A stretch of 64,000 bases of DNA from JASBRS01 sp964496495. Lineage in GTDB: Bacteria; Deinococcota; Deinococci; Deinococcales; Trueperaceae. Below are positions 51,346 through 59,820 of the stretch, piece by piece. Positions within the stretch are counted from its first letter, which is position 1; the number at the start of each line of letters is the position of its first letter. The stretch is taken from NCBI GenBank assembly GCA_964496495.1, contig CAZBZU010000013.1, positions 1 to 64,000 on the forward strand, written 5' to 3'. The translations under genes were made by a program, and so were the position numbers. Below the pieces are notes generated by a model that did no database searches, was not told the origin of the DNA, and worked only from the letters and a program-made list of their open reading frames with translations.

Positions 51346-53457
51346 TCAGCCGGCGCCCGCCGCGCCGCCGGCGACCAGCGCCTGCAGCTGCCGCTCGAAC
51401 TCGGCCGGGTCGGCCGTGGGCAGCCGGCACGCGCCCGCACGGCACACGTAGGCCGTGGCGCGCCCCTCCAGCCGCTCGCGTCCCGACGCCAGCGGGATGC
51501 GTGCCGCCAGCGGGTCGTCCGGGCCCGCCACCAGCACGGCCGTCGCGGCCGCGCTGCCGTGCTGCCGCCACACCGCCGTCAGGGCGGCCGTGTCGGGCGC
51601 GCCGGGCTCGCCCACCAGCACCACCTCGCGCGGCGCTTCCGCCAGCAGCGCCCATACCATCAGGGAGGACGCGAAGGCGTGGGGGTGCTCGCGGGCCGCC
51701 TCGCGCAAGGGGCCGACGGCGCGTCGGGCGGCCCCGGCCAGGGCGGCGTCGCCGGTGAGGCGGGCGAGCCGGGCCAGCAGCTCGGCCGCCGCGGCGTTGT
51801 CGGCGGGGGTGGAGGCGTCGGCCAGGGCGCGGGGCCGCACCAGCAGCCGCTCGCCCCGGGACGAGGTCGAGTAGAAGCCGCCGGAGACGTCCTCGAAGTC
51901 GCGCCGCACCACGGCGGCGAGGTCCAGCGCCCAGGCGAGCGGCTCGCGCTCCAAGGTGACCCGGTGGAGCGCCAGCAGGCCCAGCCCCAGGTAGGCGTAG
52001 TCCTCGAGCATGCCCTCCACCTGCGCCTCGCCGGCCCGCGCGGCGTGCCGCAGACGGCCGCCCTGCCACAGCTCGCGGCGGCAGAAGCCGGCCACGCCCC
52101 GGGCCAGCGCGAGGGCCTCGGCATCACCCAGCAGGCGCGCGGCATCGGCCAGCCCGGTCAGTGCCAGGCCGTTCCAGGAGGCCAGGACCTTGTCGTCGAT
52201 GGCCGGCCGCGGCCGCGTCTCGCGGACGCGCAGGAGGGCCTCTCGAGCGCGCGCCAGGCGCGCCTCGGCCTCGTCCGGCTCGAGCCCCAGCGCCGCGGCC
52301 ACGGCCGCCGGCTGTTCCACCCGGCGCAGCACGTTGCGCCCCTCGAAGTCGCCGGGGGTCCTCACCCCGAAGACGCGCTTGACGAGCAGGGCGCCGCGGC
52401 CGGCGGCGTCGGGCGCCGGGTCCTCGGCGGCCGCCAGGGCCTCGTCCACCTCGGCCTCGCTCCAGCTGTAGTAGCGCCCCTCGCCGCCCTCGCTGTCGGC
52501 ATCCAGCGAGCTGGCGAGGCCGCCGCCCGGCATGGTCATGCGGCGCGCCAGCCACGTCACGATGCCGTGAGCGACCTCGGCGAAGCGCGGCTCGCCCGTG
52601 CGAGCGTGCGCCTCGGCGTAGCGCGACAGCAGCTGGCCGTTGTCGTAGAGCATCTTCTCGAAGTGCGGCACCCGCCACTCGGCGTCCACGCTGTAGCGCG
52701 CGAAGCCGCCGCCCAGCTGATCGTGGATGCCGCCGTCGGCCATGGCCCGGAGCGTGGCCGCGGCCAGCTGCAGCGCCTCCGGCTCGGGCCGCGCCAGCAG
52801 CAGCCGCAGCGGACCGTGCGGCGGGAACTTCGGGGCCCCGCCGAAGCCGCCGTGGCTGGCGTCGAAGCTCTCGGACAGGGCGGCGACCGCGGCGGCCTGC
52901 AGGGCCTCGGCGTCGTCCTCGATGTCGGCGCCGCCGCCGTCATCGGGAAACGGCGCCTCCAGCACGCGCAGGCGCTCGCCGATGCGGCCGGCCGCCCGCA
53001 TCACCTCCTCGCGACGCTCCCGCCAGGCGTCGCTGACCGCCTCCAGCACCCGCCGGAAGGCGGGCTGGCCCCAGCGGTCCTCGGGCGGGAAGTAGGTGCC
53101 GCCGAAGAAGGGCTCGCCGTCCGCCGTCGTCGCCACCGTCAAGGGCCATCCGCCGGACCCCGTCATGGCTTGGACGGCGTTCATGTAGATGGCATCGACG
53201 TCGGGCCGTTCCTCGCGGTCGACCTTGACGCTGACGAAGCGCTCGTTCATCGTCCTGGCGGTGGCCTCGTCGCGGAACGACTCGCGGGCCATCACGTGAC
53301 ACCAGTGGCAGGAGGCGTACCCGATGGAGAGCAGCAGCGGCAGGTCCTCGCGGCGCGCGCGCTCGAACGCCTCCTCGCCCCACGGGTACCAGTCGACGGG
53401 GTCGTTGGCGTGCTGCAGCAGGTAGGGGCTGGTGGCGCCGGCCAGGCGGTTGGCCAT
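51346..53457 (-). CDS. DUF255 thioredoxin-domain protein (YyaL/SSP411 family)
   Basis: The 703-aa protein has the family start NRLAGATSPYLLQHANDPVDWYPWGEEA and a thioredoxin-like domain with GYASCHWCHVM (CHWC at residues 50-53) and VKVDREERPDVD. GGWPLTV and GGTYFPPEDRWGQP follow, then a long (alpha/alpha) six-hairpin domain with LYDNGQLLSRYAEAH and SLDADSEGGEGRYYSW. The biochemical role of the family is not settled. Length is normal. The ATG lies 6 nt after TACGGT, so the gene is probably leaderless. Confidence 0.93.
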   Translation of the reverse strand: MANRLAGATSPYLLQHANDPVDWYPWGEEAFERARREDLPLLLSIGYASCHWCHVMARESFRDEATARTMNERFVSVKVDREERPDVDAIYMNAVQAMTGSGGWPLTVATTADGEPFFGGTYFPPEDRWGQPAFRRVLEAVSDAWRERREEVMRAAGRIGERLRVLEAPFPDDGGGADIEDDAEALQAAAVAALSESFDASHGGFGGAPKFPPHGPLRLLLARPEPEALQLAAATLRAMADGGIHDQLGGGFARYSVDAEWRVPHFEKMLYDNGQLLSRYAEAHARTGEPRFAEVAHGIVTWLARRMTMPGGGLASSLDADSEGGEGRYYSWSEAEVDEALAAAEDPAPDAAGRGALLVKRVFGVRTPGDFEGRNVLRRVEQPAAVAAALGLEPDEAEARLARAREALLRVRETRPRPAIDDKVLASWNGLALTGLADAARLLGDAEALALARGVAGFCRRELWQGGRLRHAARAGEAQVEGMLEDYAYLGLGLLALHRVTLEREPLAWALDLAAVVRRDFEDVSGGFYSTSSRGERLLVRPRALADASTPADNAAAAELLARLARLTGDAALAGAARRAVGPLREAAREHPHAFASSLMVWALLAEAPREVVLVGEPGAPDTAALTAVWRQHGSAAATAVLVAGPDDPLAARIPLASGRERLEGRATAYVCRAGACRLPTADPAEFERQLQALVAGGAAGAG

Positions 53458-53463
53458 GCCGTC

Positions 53464-53469
53464 ACCGTA
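53464..53469 (-). promoter_or_regulatory. -10 box TACGGT of a leaderless-type promoter (DUF255 gene)
   Basis: On the minus strand TACGGT is followed by GACGGC and the ATG at 53457. Confidence 0.45.
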
Positions 53470-53691
53470 GCACCCGCCCCGGCGCCCGCCGGGCAGCCAC
53501 AGACCGCGGCCCGAGCGTCAGGTGCGCGCTCGGGCCGCCGGTCGTCACTGGGGAGGCGCCGGATGATGCGTTGGAGAGAGATCGCAGCGGAACGAGGGAG
53601 GGGACGCAGCAGGGCATCCAACGCCTCGAAAGAACCATACCTCCGTGGCCCTCACGGCATTCTTACTCGCGGCCCGCGCGCGTCCGCCACG

Positions 53692-53697
53692 TAGACT
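53692..53697 (+). promoter_or_regulatory. -10 box TAGACT of a leaderless-type promoter (pdxH)
   Basis: TAGACT is followed by GATGCC and ATG 53704. No Shine-Dalgarno sequence is present. Confidence 0.5.
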
Positions 53698-53703
53698 GAT
53701 GCC

Positions 53704-54339
53704 ATGAACGTGGACCCGCCACGCCGCGACTACGGCGCCCAAGGCCTCGAGCTCGCCGCCATGGACCCCGACCCGCTCCGCCAACTGCAGGCATGGCTGC
53801 TCGAGGCCATGGAGGCCGACCTGCTCGAGCCCAACGCCATGACCCTGGCCACCGCCGACGCCACCGGCCGGGTGTCGGCGCGCATGGTCCTGCTCAAGGG
53901 TGTCGCCAACGGCGGGCTGGAGTTCTACACCAACTACGCCAGCCGCAAGGGCCGCGACCTGGCCGCCAACCCGCTGGCGGCCGCCTGCCTGTGGTGGGAC
54001 CGGCTGGCGCGCCAGGTGCGGGCCGAGGGCCGGGTCGAGAAGCTCTTGCCCGATGCCTCGCGAGCCTACTTCCGCACTCGCCCGCGCGGGTCGCAGCTCG
54101 CCGCCTGGGCCTCGCAGCAGAGCCGGCGCGTCCGCAGCCGGGCGGAGCTGGAGGAACGCTTCGAGTCGATGCGGGCGCGCTTCACCGAGGGGGACGTGCC
54201 GCTGCCCCCCACCTGGGGCGGCTACCGGCTCCTGCCCGACACGGTGGAGTTCTGGCAAGGGCGAGAGGACCGCCTCCACGACCGGATCCTGTACCGGGCC
54301 AGCGGAGGCGGTTGGGACACCATGCGCCTCTACCCCTGA
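53704..54339 (+). CDS. pdxH: Pyridoxamine 5'-phosphate oxidase
   Basis: The 211-aa flavoprotein has NAMTLATADATGRVSARMVLLKG, LEFYTNYASRKGRDLAANP, WWDRLARQVRAEG and the C-terminal PdxH signature FWQGREDRLHDRILY...WDTMRLYP. It oxidises pyridoxine or pyridoxamine phosphate to pyridoxal phosphate with FMN and oxygen. The start is fixed by a -10 box 6 nt upstream. It is convergent with the PPIase gene. Confidence 0.96.
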   Translation: MNVDPPRRDYGAQGLELAAMDPDPLRQLQAWLLEAMEADLLEPNAMTLATADATGRVSARMVLLKGVANGGLEFYTNYASRKGRDLAANPLAAACLWWDRLARQVRAEGRVEKLLPDASRAYFRTRPRGSQLAAWASQQSRRVRSRAELEERFESMRARFTEGDVPLPPTWGGYRLLPDTVEFWQGREDRLHDRILYRASGGGWDTMRLYP

Positions 54340-54366
54340 GGCCTCGGGCCGCGGCGGAGGCCGCCG

Positions 54367-55545
54367 CTAGTTGCCGGAGCCTCCCGTGGAGCCGCTGCCG
54401 GACGACCCACCGCTGGACGAGCCACCGCTGGACGACGCGCCGCCGGTCGAGCCGGACGTGCCGCCACTCGAGCCGGCGGAGCCCGACGATGACGAACCCG
54501 CCGACGAACCCGATGACGAGCCCGCCGGCGCGCTGCCGCTCGGCTGGGTGGTCGCGGCGGGGGGCTTGGGCAGCAGGCTGGGGAACGTCTGCACGCCGGA
54601 GGTCTTCACCAGCGCCTGGATGCGCTGCTCGGCGTCGGCCTTGCGCACCGCGGCCTCCACGTCGCTCTTGACGTCGGCGAAGGGCTTGGTGGTGGCCTGG
54701 GTGTGCTTGGTCACCAGGATCACGTGGTAGCCGAACTGCGTCTTGACCGGCCCGACGACCTTGCCCACCTGCGCCTTGAAGGCGGCGTCCTCGAAGGCCT
54801 TCACCATCTGCCCCTTGCCGAAGCAGCCCAGGTCGCCGCCCTTCGAGGCGCTCGGCCCGGTGCTCTTGTCCTTGGCCTCCTGGGCGAAGTCGGCGCCGTT
54901 CTGCAGGTCCTTGATGACGGCCTCGGCGTCGGCCTCGGTCTTCAGCAGGATGTGGCTGGCGCAGACCTGCTCGGGGGTGGTGTAGTCCGACTTGTGCGCC
55001 TGGTAGTAGGCCTTGAGCTCGTTGTCCGTGACCTTGGCGTCGTTGCGCAGCTTGGTGACCTCCTGGTTGATGAGGTCGGACTCGCTCACCAGGGTCTGCA
55101 GCTGCGCCTTGTCCTTGAAGCCCGCCTGATCGAGCAGGTCCTGCAGCTTCTTGCCCTTGGGTACCTGACCCTCGATCTGTGTCATCACCTGGTCCACGTG
55201 CTTCTGGTCGACCGAGAGTCCGTCCTTGGCGGCCCTGTCGAGCAGCACCATCTCGGTGGCGCGCTGCTGCAGGTACTGCGGCTGGTAGACCTGGAGCTGC
55301 TGGCGCAGCGCGTCGCTCATCGGCATGCCCTGCTGAGCGGCGAGGCTGCGGATGGCGATCTCGAAGCGCGACTCGAAGTCGCTCAGGGTCTCGGTCTTGT
55401 CGCCGAGCTTGATGACGACGGGGTCGGAGGCGGTGGTTGCGGCGGAGCTCTGGGTGGCGCCCTGCGCGCTCGCGAGCCCGGCCGCTACGGCTAGGACCGG
55501 CAGCGCCAGGAGCAGGCGGCGGAGTGACGCGGGGAGTCGAGTCAT
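54367..55545 (-). CDS. Exported parvulin-type peptidyl-prolyl isomerase (SurA/PrsA-like)
   Basis: The 392-aa protein has a signal peptide (LLLALPVLAVAAGLASAQ), a SurA-N-like helical region (about 45-190) and one rotamase domain (about 195-290). The latter shows CASHILLKTEADAEAV, SASKGGDLGCFGKGQMV and TQFGYHVILVTKHT. The last 60 residues are a Ser/Gly-rich low-complexity tail (SSGSSAGSSSSGSAGSS-like). It folds exported proteins. The ATG lies 7 nt after TACCCT, so the gene is probably leaderless. It follows dnaJ on the same strand by 125 nt. Confidence 0.9.
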   Translation of the reverse strand: MTRLPASLRRLLLALPVLAVAAGLASAQGATQSSAATTASDPVVIKLGDKTETLSDFESRFEIAIRSLAAQQGMPMSDALRQQLQVYQPQYLQQRATEMVLLDRAAKDGLSVDQKHVDQVMTQIEGQVPKGKKLQDLLDQAGFKDKAQLQTLVSESDLINQEVTKLRNDAKVTDNELKAYYQAHKSDYTTPEQVCASHILLKTEADAEAVIKDLQNGADFAQEAKDKSTGPSASKGGDLGCFGKGQMVKAFEDAAFKAQVGKVVGPVKTQFGYHVILVTKHTQATTKPFADVKSDVEAAVRKADAEQRIQALVKTSGVQTFPSLLPKPPAATTQPSGSAPAGSSSGSSAGSSSSGSAGSSGGTSGSTGGASSSGGSSSGGSSGSGSTGGSGN

Positions 55546-55552
55546 GACCGTC

Positions 55553-55558
55553 AGGGTA
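55553..55558 (-). promoter_or_regulatory. -10 box TACCCT of a leaderless-type promoter (PPIase gene)
   Basis: On the minus strand TACCCT (as TGCTACCCT, extended -10) is followed by GACGGTC and the ATG at 55545. Confidence 0.5.
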
Positions 55559-55670
55559 GCACCCTTGGCAGGCGCGCACCGGGCCGAGCAGCCACACTCG
55601 CGCGGCGCCGCCGTGGCCGCAGGCGCCAGCCCGTCGGCCGTCCGGCCGCCGCGTGCTCGGCGCTCGCCCG

Positions 55671-56621
55671 CTAGGCGGCCTCCGCCTTGCGCCCCTTACG
55701 TTTCTTGGGCTGCTCACCGCCCTCGGCCAGCTCCTCGAGCTCGCGGTAGCGCGCCTCTTGCTCCGGCGTGAGCCGCCTGGGGACCACCACCCGGACCTCG
55801 GCGAGCTCGTCGCCGCGGCCGCCTCCCTTGCGCGGCCAGCCCTGGCCGCGCAGGCGCAGCACGCGTCCGCTGGTGGTGCCCTCCGGCAGGGTCATCTCCA
55901 CCTCGCCGTCGAGCGTGGGCACGCGCACGCTGCCGCCCAGGGCGGCCCGGTAGTCGGGCACCTCGACGCGCACCCGCACGTCATCGCCCTTGAGGCTGAA
56001 CACCGGGTGCCGCGCGTGGCGCACCACCAGGATGAGGTCGCCACCTCCGGGCGCCTGCCCCCGCAGCCGCAGCCTCGCGCCGTCCCTCACGCCGGCCGGC
56101 AGGGTGACGGTGAGTCCCTTGCTGTTCACCCGGAAGCTGGTCTCGCCGCCACGGTAGGCCTGCTCCAGGCCCACCTCGAGCCGGGCCTCGACGGCGGCAG
56201 GCACGTGCACCGCCCCGCGGCCAGGCTGCCGGCCCAGGCCGGGGTCGCCGAACACGCTGCCGAAGCCGCTCTCGGCGGCGAAGCCCCGGCCGCCCATCAT
56301 GCCGCCGAAGAGGGACTGGAAGAAGTCGCTGAAGCCGGCGAACTCCTCGGACGAGACCGTGCGGAAGCCGCCCTGCTGCTGGGCGAACGGCGGCACGTTG
56401 CCGGTGGCGCCGTACTGGTCGTAGATCTTGCGCTTCTCGGGGTCGGACAGGGCGGTGTAGGCCTCGTTGACATCCTTGAAGCGCTCCTCCGCCTTGGGGT
56501 CGTCGGGGTTGCGGTCCGGGTGGTGCTTGGCGGCGAGCTTGCGGAACGCGGCCTTGATGTCCTGCTGGGACGCGTCACGCGAGACCCCGAGGGTCTGGTA
56601 GTAGTCCTTGTAGCCAGCCAC
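55671..56621 (-). CDS. dnaJ: DnaJ-family cochaperone without zinc finger (CbpA-like)
   Basis: The 316-aa protein has the J domain (1-70) with the HPD motif in KHHPDRNPDD, a Gly/Phe-type linker and two C-terminal substrate domains (about 130-290). There are no CxxCxGxG zinc repeats, as in CbpA and the short Thermus/Deinococcus DnaJ. A Lys/Arg-rich tail KKRKGRKAEAA ends it. It stimulates DnaK ATPase. Third gene of dnaK-grpE-dnaJ, 38 nt after grpE. Confidence 0.94.
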   Translation of the reverse strand: MAGYKDYYQTLGVSRDASQQDIKAAFRKLAAKHHPDRNPDDPKAEERFKDVNEAYTALSDPEKRKIYDQYGATGNVPPFAQQQGGFRTVSSEEFAGFSDFFQSLFGGMMGGRGFAAESGFGSVFGDPGLGRQPGRGAVHVPAAVEARLEVGLEQAYRGGETSFRVNSKGLTVTLPAGVRDGARLRLRGQAPGGGDLILVVRHARHPVFSLKGDDVRVRVEVPDYRAALGGSVRVPTLDGEVEMTLPEGTTSGRVLRLRGQGWPRKGGGRGDELAEVRVVVPRRLTPEQEARYRELEELAEGGEQPKKRKGRKAEAA

Positions 56622-56659
56622 TCATGCACCTCCCTCCGTCGGCGCGCCGGCGCGCTGCG

Positions 56660-57316
56660 CTACTCGGGCTCCTTGTAGACCACCACGCGCGCCGGACGCA
56701 CCAACCGCTCGCCGCGCTTGAAGCCTGCCTGGAAGACGTTGGCGATGGTACCGGGCTGCGCGCCCTCGGTGGGCGGCACGGCGGTCAGCGCCTCGTGCTC
56801 GTTTGGGTCGAAGGGCTCGCCGGGCCGGCCGATCCGGCGGATGTCGAGGCCCTCGAGGTGACGCTCGAGCGCCTCCTTCACCGCCCGCACGCCCGGCATG
56901 ATCGTCGCCGGGTCCTCGCTCGACTCGGCGGCCTCGAGCGCCCGGCCGAGGTCGTCGAACACCGTCAGCACGGCGAGCACGGCGCTGTCGAGCCCCGCCT
57001 CGCGGGCGCGCTCGACGTCGGCTGCCACCCGCCGGCGGTAGGTCTCGAGCTCGGCGCGCGAGCGCAGGAACCGATCGTGGTTCTCCGTCGCCTCGCGACG
57101 GACCTCCTCGAGCTGCTCCTGCATGTGCTGCAGCTCACTCCTCAAGATGGACACCTCGTCGTCGGCCGCGGCGGCTCCCGCGTCGGCCGCGCCGTCGGCG
57201 GGCGCGTCCTCGGCGGCACCGGGCGGCCCCGCCACGGCGCCCACGCCCGCGGCGTGGCCGCCGCGCTCCCCTTCGGCAGCGCTCTGTCGTTCGTCGTCGT
57301 TACGTCCCTCGTTCAT
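56660..57316 (-). CDS. grpE: Nucleotide exchange factor GrpE
   Basis: The 218-aa protein has an acidic, low-complexity N-terminus, a long coiled coil (SILRSELQHMQEQLEEVRREATENHDRFLRSRAELETYRRR region) and the GrpE beta domain with EPFDPNEHEALTAVPP and VFQAGFKRGERLVRPARVVV. It releases ADP from DnaK. It lies 88 nt after dnaK in the operon. Confidence 0.96.
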   Translation of the reverse strand: MNEGRNDDERQSAAEGERGGHAAGVGAVAGPPGAAEDAPADGAADAGAAAADDEVSILRSELQHMQEQLEEVRREATENHDRFLRSRAELETYRRRVAADVERAREAGLDSAVLAVLTVFDDLGRALEAAESSEDPATIMPGVRAVKEALERHLEGLDIRRIGRPGEPFDPNEHEALTAVPPTEGAQPGTIANVFQAGFKRGERLVRPARVVVYKEPE

Positions 57317-57404
57317 GGTCCCTTCCTAGCGGCGCCGGCGCGCGTCCCGCGCGTGGCTGGTCCGGATGCGGGTCGTGCGCCGACGCTGGCAGTCTCGTCC
57401 GGCC

Positions 57405-59324
57405 TCAGCCGGCGGGCTTGAAGTCGGCGTCGATGACGTCCTCGTCCTCGCCCCCGGCCTGACCCTCGCCCGCGGCCTGCTCCTCGCCGCCCTGCTCGCC
57501 GGCCTGCGGGCCGCCGTCGCCGCCCTGCTGCGCGGCGGTCGCCTGCTGGAAGGTCTGCAGCGCCTGGGCCAGGCCCTGCGTGGCGCCGTCGAGGCCCTCC
57601 TTGCCGGCCTCGTCGTCGAGCGCCTTCTGGGCGGCGGCGATGGCGTCCTCCACGGGCTTCTTCTGATCGTCCGTGGCGCCGCTGGCCTCGTCGACCACCT
57701 TGCGCGCCTGCAGCCGCAGGCTGTCGAGCTGGTTGCGGGCCTCGGCCAGCTCGCGTGCCTGCTTGTCCTCGTCGGCGTGCGTCTGGGCGTCCTGGACCAT
57801 GCGCTCGACCTCGTCGTCGCCCAGCGTGGTGGTGTTCTGGATGGTGATGTTGGCGGCCTTGCCGGTCGACTTCTCCTTGGCGGTCACGTGCAGCACGCCG
57901 TTGGCGTCGATGTCGTAGGTGATCTCGATCTGCGGCAGGCCGGCCGGCATGGGCGGCAACCCGTCGAGCTTGAAGCGCCCGAGCGACTTGTTGTCGTGCG
58001 CCATGGAGCGCTCGCCCTGCAGCACGTGCACCTCGACGCCGGTCTGGTTGTGCTCGGCGGTGGTGAAGGTCTCGGTCTTGCGGACCGGCACGGTGGTGTT
58101 GCGATCGATCAGCCTGGTGAACACCCCACCCTTGGTCTCCACCCCCAGGCTGAGAGGCGTGACGTCGAGCAGCACGATGTCCTCGACGTCGCCGGTGAGG
58201 ACGCCGGCCTGGATGGCCGCGCCCAGCGCCACCACCTCGTCGGGGTTGACGCTCTGGTTGGCGTCCTTGCCGAGCAGCTCCTTGACGATGCGCTTGACGG
58301 CCGGGACGCGGGTGGCGCCACCGACCAGGATGATCTCGTTGATCTCGCCGCTGTCGAGCTTGGCGTCCTTGAGCGCCTGTTCCACCGGGTGACGGATGCG
58401 CTGCAGCAAGGCGCCGATGAGCTGCTCGAACTTGCTGCGCGTGAGCTTCTGCTCCAGGTACAGCGGCGCGTTGGAGGCCGGATCCATGGCGATGAAGGGC
58501 AGGCTGATGGTGGTCTCCGGCAGGCCGGAGAGCTCGATCTTGGCCTTCTCGGCGGCCTCGATCAGCCGCTGCAGTGCCTGCTTGTCCTTGCGCAGATCGA
58601 CGTTGTACTCCTTCTTGAACTCCTCGGCCATCCAGTCGACGATGGCGTGGTCCATGTCGGAGCCGCCCAGGTGGGTATCGCCGCTGGTGGAGCGGACCTC
58701 GAACACGCCGTCCCCGACCTCCAGCACCGACACGTCGAAGGTGCCGCCACCCAGGTCGAAGACCAGGATGGTCTCGTTGCCCTTCTTCTCCATGCCGTAG
58801 GCGAGCGACGCCGCGGTCGGCTCGTTGACGATCCGCAGGACCTCCAGCCCGGCGATCTTGCCGGCGTTCTGGGTGGCCTCGCGCTGGGAGTTGTTGAAGT
58901 ACGCCGGCACGGTGATGACCGCCTTGGTGATCTTCTCGCCCAGCCGCTCGCTGGCGTCGTCGACCATCTTGCGCAGCACCATCGCCGAGATCTCCTCGGG
59001 GGTGTACTTCTTGTCGCCGACGACGAAGCGCACGCCGCCGTCGTCGCCGCGCGCCACCTCGTAGGGCGCGCGCTCGGCCTCGTGGGCCACCTCTTCCCAG
59101 GTGCGCCCGATGAAGCGCTTCACCTCGAACAGGGTTCCCCTGGGGTTGAGCACCGCCTGGCGCTTGGCGACCTGGCCCACCAGCCGGTTGTCCTCCTTGA
59201 AGGCGACCACCGACGGGGTGGTGCGGTTGCCCTCGCTGTTCACCAGGACCGTCGGCTCGCCGGACTCCATGATCGCGATCACGCTGTTGGTCGTGCCGAG
59301 GTCGATGCCTACTGCTTTCGCCAT
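57405..59324 (-). CDS. dnaK: Chaperone DnaK (Hsp70)
   Basis: The 639-aa protein has the N-terminal phosphate loop GIDLGTTNSVIAI, IVNEPTAASLAYGM, FDLGGGTFDVSVLEVGDGVFEV and the linker region VEDIVLLDVTPLSLG. The substrate-binding domain has VQNTTT-like and GVPPAP-like DnaK phrases (LPPMPAGLPQIEITYDIDANG). A Gly/Gln/Glu-rich tail precedes EDVIDADFKPAG, a normal DnaK end. ATG 59324 has AGAGGAG upstream. A near-consensus promoter and repeated operator elements lie 65-140 nt upstream. Confidence 0.98.
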   Translation of the reverse strand: MAKAVGIDLGTTNSVIAIMESGEPTVLVNSEGNRTTPSVVAFKEDNRLVGQVAKRQAVLNPRGTLFEVKRFIGRTWEEVAHEAERAPYEVARGDDGGVRFVVGDKKYTPEEISAMVLRKMVDDASERLGEKITKAVITVPAYFNNSQREATQNAGKIAGLEVLRIVNEPTAASLAYGMEKKGNETILVFDLGGGTFDVSVLEVGDGVFEVRSTSGDTHLGGSDMDHAIVDWMAEEFKKEYNVDLRKDKQALQRLIEAAEKAKIELSGLPETTISLPFIAMDPASNAPLYLEQKLTRSKFEQLIGALLQRIRHPVEQALKDAKLDSGEINEIILVGGATRVPAVKRIVKELLGKDANQSVNPDEVVALGAAIQAGVLTGDVEDIVLLDVTPLSLGVETKGGVFTRLIDRNTTVPVRKTETFTTAEHNQTGVEVHVLQGERSMAHDNKSLGRFKLDGLPPMPAGLPQIEITYDIDANGVLHVTAKEKSTGKAANITIQNTTTLGDDEVERMVQDAQTHADEDKQARELAEARNQLDSLRLQARKVVDEASGATDDQKKPVEDAIAAAQKALDDEAGKEGLDGATQGLAQALQTFQQATAAQQGGDGGPQAGEQGGEEQAAGEGQAGGEDEDVIDADFKPAG

Positions 59325-59388
59325 GGTAGCTACTCCTCTTGCCTCGGGATTGCGCACACGCCGCACTTGACACTCACGTCACAAAACC

Positions 59389-59467
59389 TGAGTATAGTCG
59401 GCGCAATACTCACTGGTACGGAGTATAGCCAGGCAGCTCTCCATTGTCAACAGATGTGAGTCTAGTC
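59389..59467 (-). promoter_or_regulatory. dnaK operator cluster with CIRCE-like spacing
   Basis: GCAATACTC (59403-59411) and GAGTATAGC (59421-59429) form an inverted repeat (8 of 9 pairs) with exactly 9 nt between arms, the geometry of CIRCE, though the sequence differs. A further TGAGTATAGTC (59389-59399) and TGAGTCTAGTC (59457-59467) repeat the motif. TGAGTAT and ATACTCA (59389-59395, 59406-59412) also pair. The region straddles the dnaK promoter, suggesting repression by an HrcA- or HspR-like protein; the regulator is not in this window. Confidence 0.55.
59422..59450 (-). promoter_or_regulatory. dnaK operon promoter, near-consensus
   Basis: On the minus strand a perfect -35 TTGACA (59450-59445) and a -10 TATACT (59427-59422) are separated by exactly 17 nt. 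It is the best housekeeping-sigma promoter in the window. The -10 lies within one arm of the CIRCE-like repeat. Confidence 0.8.
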
Positions 59468-59623
59468 GTATCAAGTTTGGCGCGTCTTGGCGCGCTGCGT
59501 GGCGGGCTGCGTGGCGGGCCGTGGTTGGATGCGGCCCGGCGCCGCGCCGCGGCCGGCCGCCCGCCGCCGTGGAGTACGGCGAGGGGCCGTGGGACACGGG
59601 CGTCGAGGCTGCCAGGCACGCGG

Positions 59624-59629
59624 TAGAGT
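59624..59629 (+). promoter_or_regulatory. Possible -10 box TAGAGT for the small ORF and LhgO gene
   Basis: TAGAGT lies 30 nt before ATG 59660, leaving room for the GGGAGG ribosome site. No clear -35. Confidence 0.35.
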
Positions 59630-59659
59630 TGGGTAGCAGGTCTCGCCCGGGAGGTCCTC

Positions 59660-59815
59660 ATGCTCGACATCGTCATCGCTCACCACGGCACCGATCCGGT
59701 GGCGCCGGCCCGCCGCGAGCGCGCGCGCCGGCAGCGGCCCCCCGGCATCCCGGCCCCGGTGGCGTCGGGCGGCTGGCGGCGCTACCCCGTCCGTCCCTTC
59801 GAACGGGCCGCGTAG
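59660..59815 (+). CDS. Small ORF upstream of the L-2-hydroxyglutarate oxidase gene
   Basis: A 51-codon frame begins MLDIVIAHHGTDPVAPARR behind a well-placed GGGAGG and ends in TAG, 5 nt before the GTG of the oxidase gene. The peptide is Arg/Pro-rich in its second half (RPPGIPAPVASGGWRRYPVR). It could be a real small protein or a leader that couples translation. No family is recognised. Confidence 0.4.
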   Translation: MLDIVIAHHGTDPVAPARRERARRQRPPGIPAPVASGGWRRYPVRPFERAA

Positions 59816-59820
59816 CCGTC

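Noticed and set aside
57366..59459. Plus-strand 697-codon frame opposite dnaK
   Set aside because: A well-known artefact: frames antisense to dnaK are often open. The plus-strand product has no supported start or domain.
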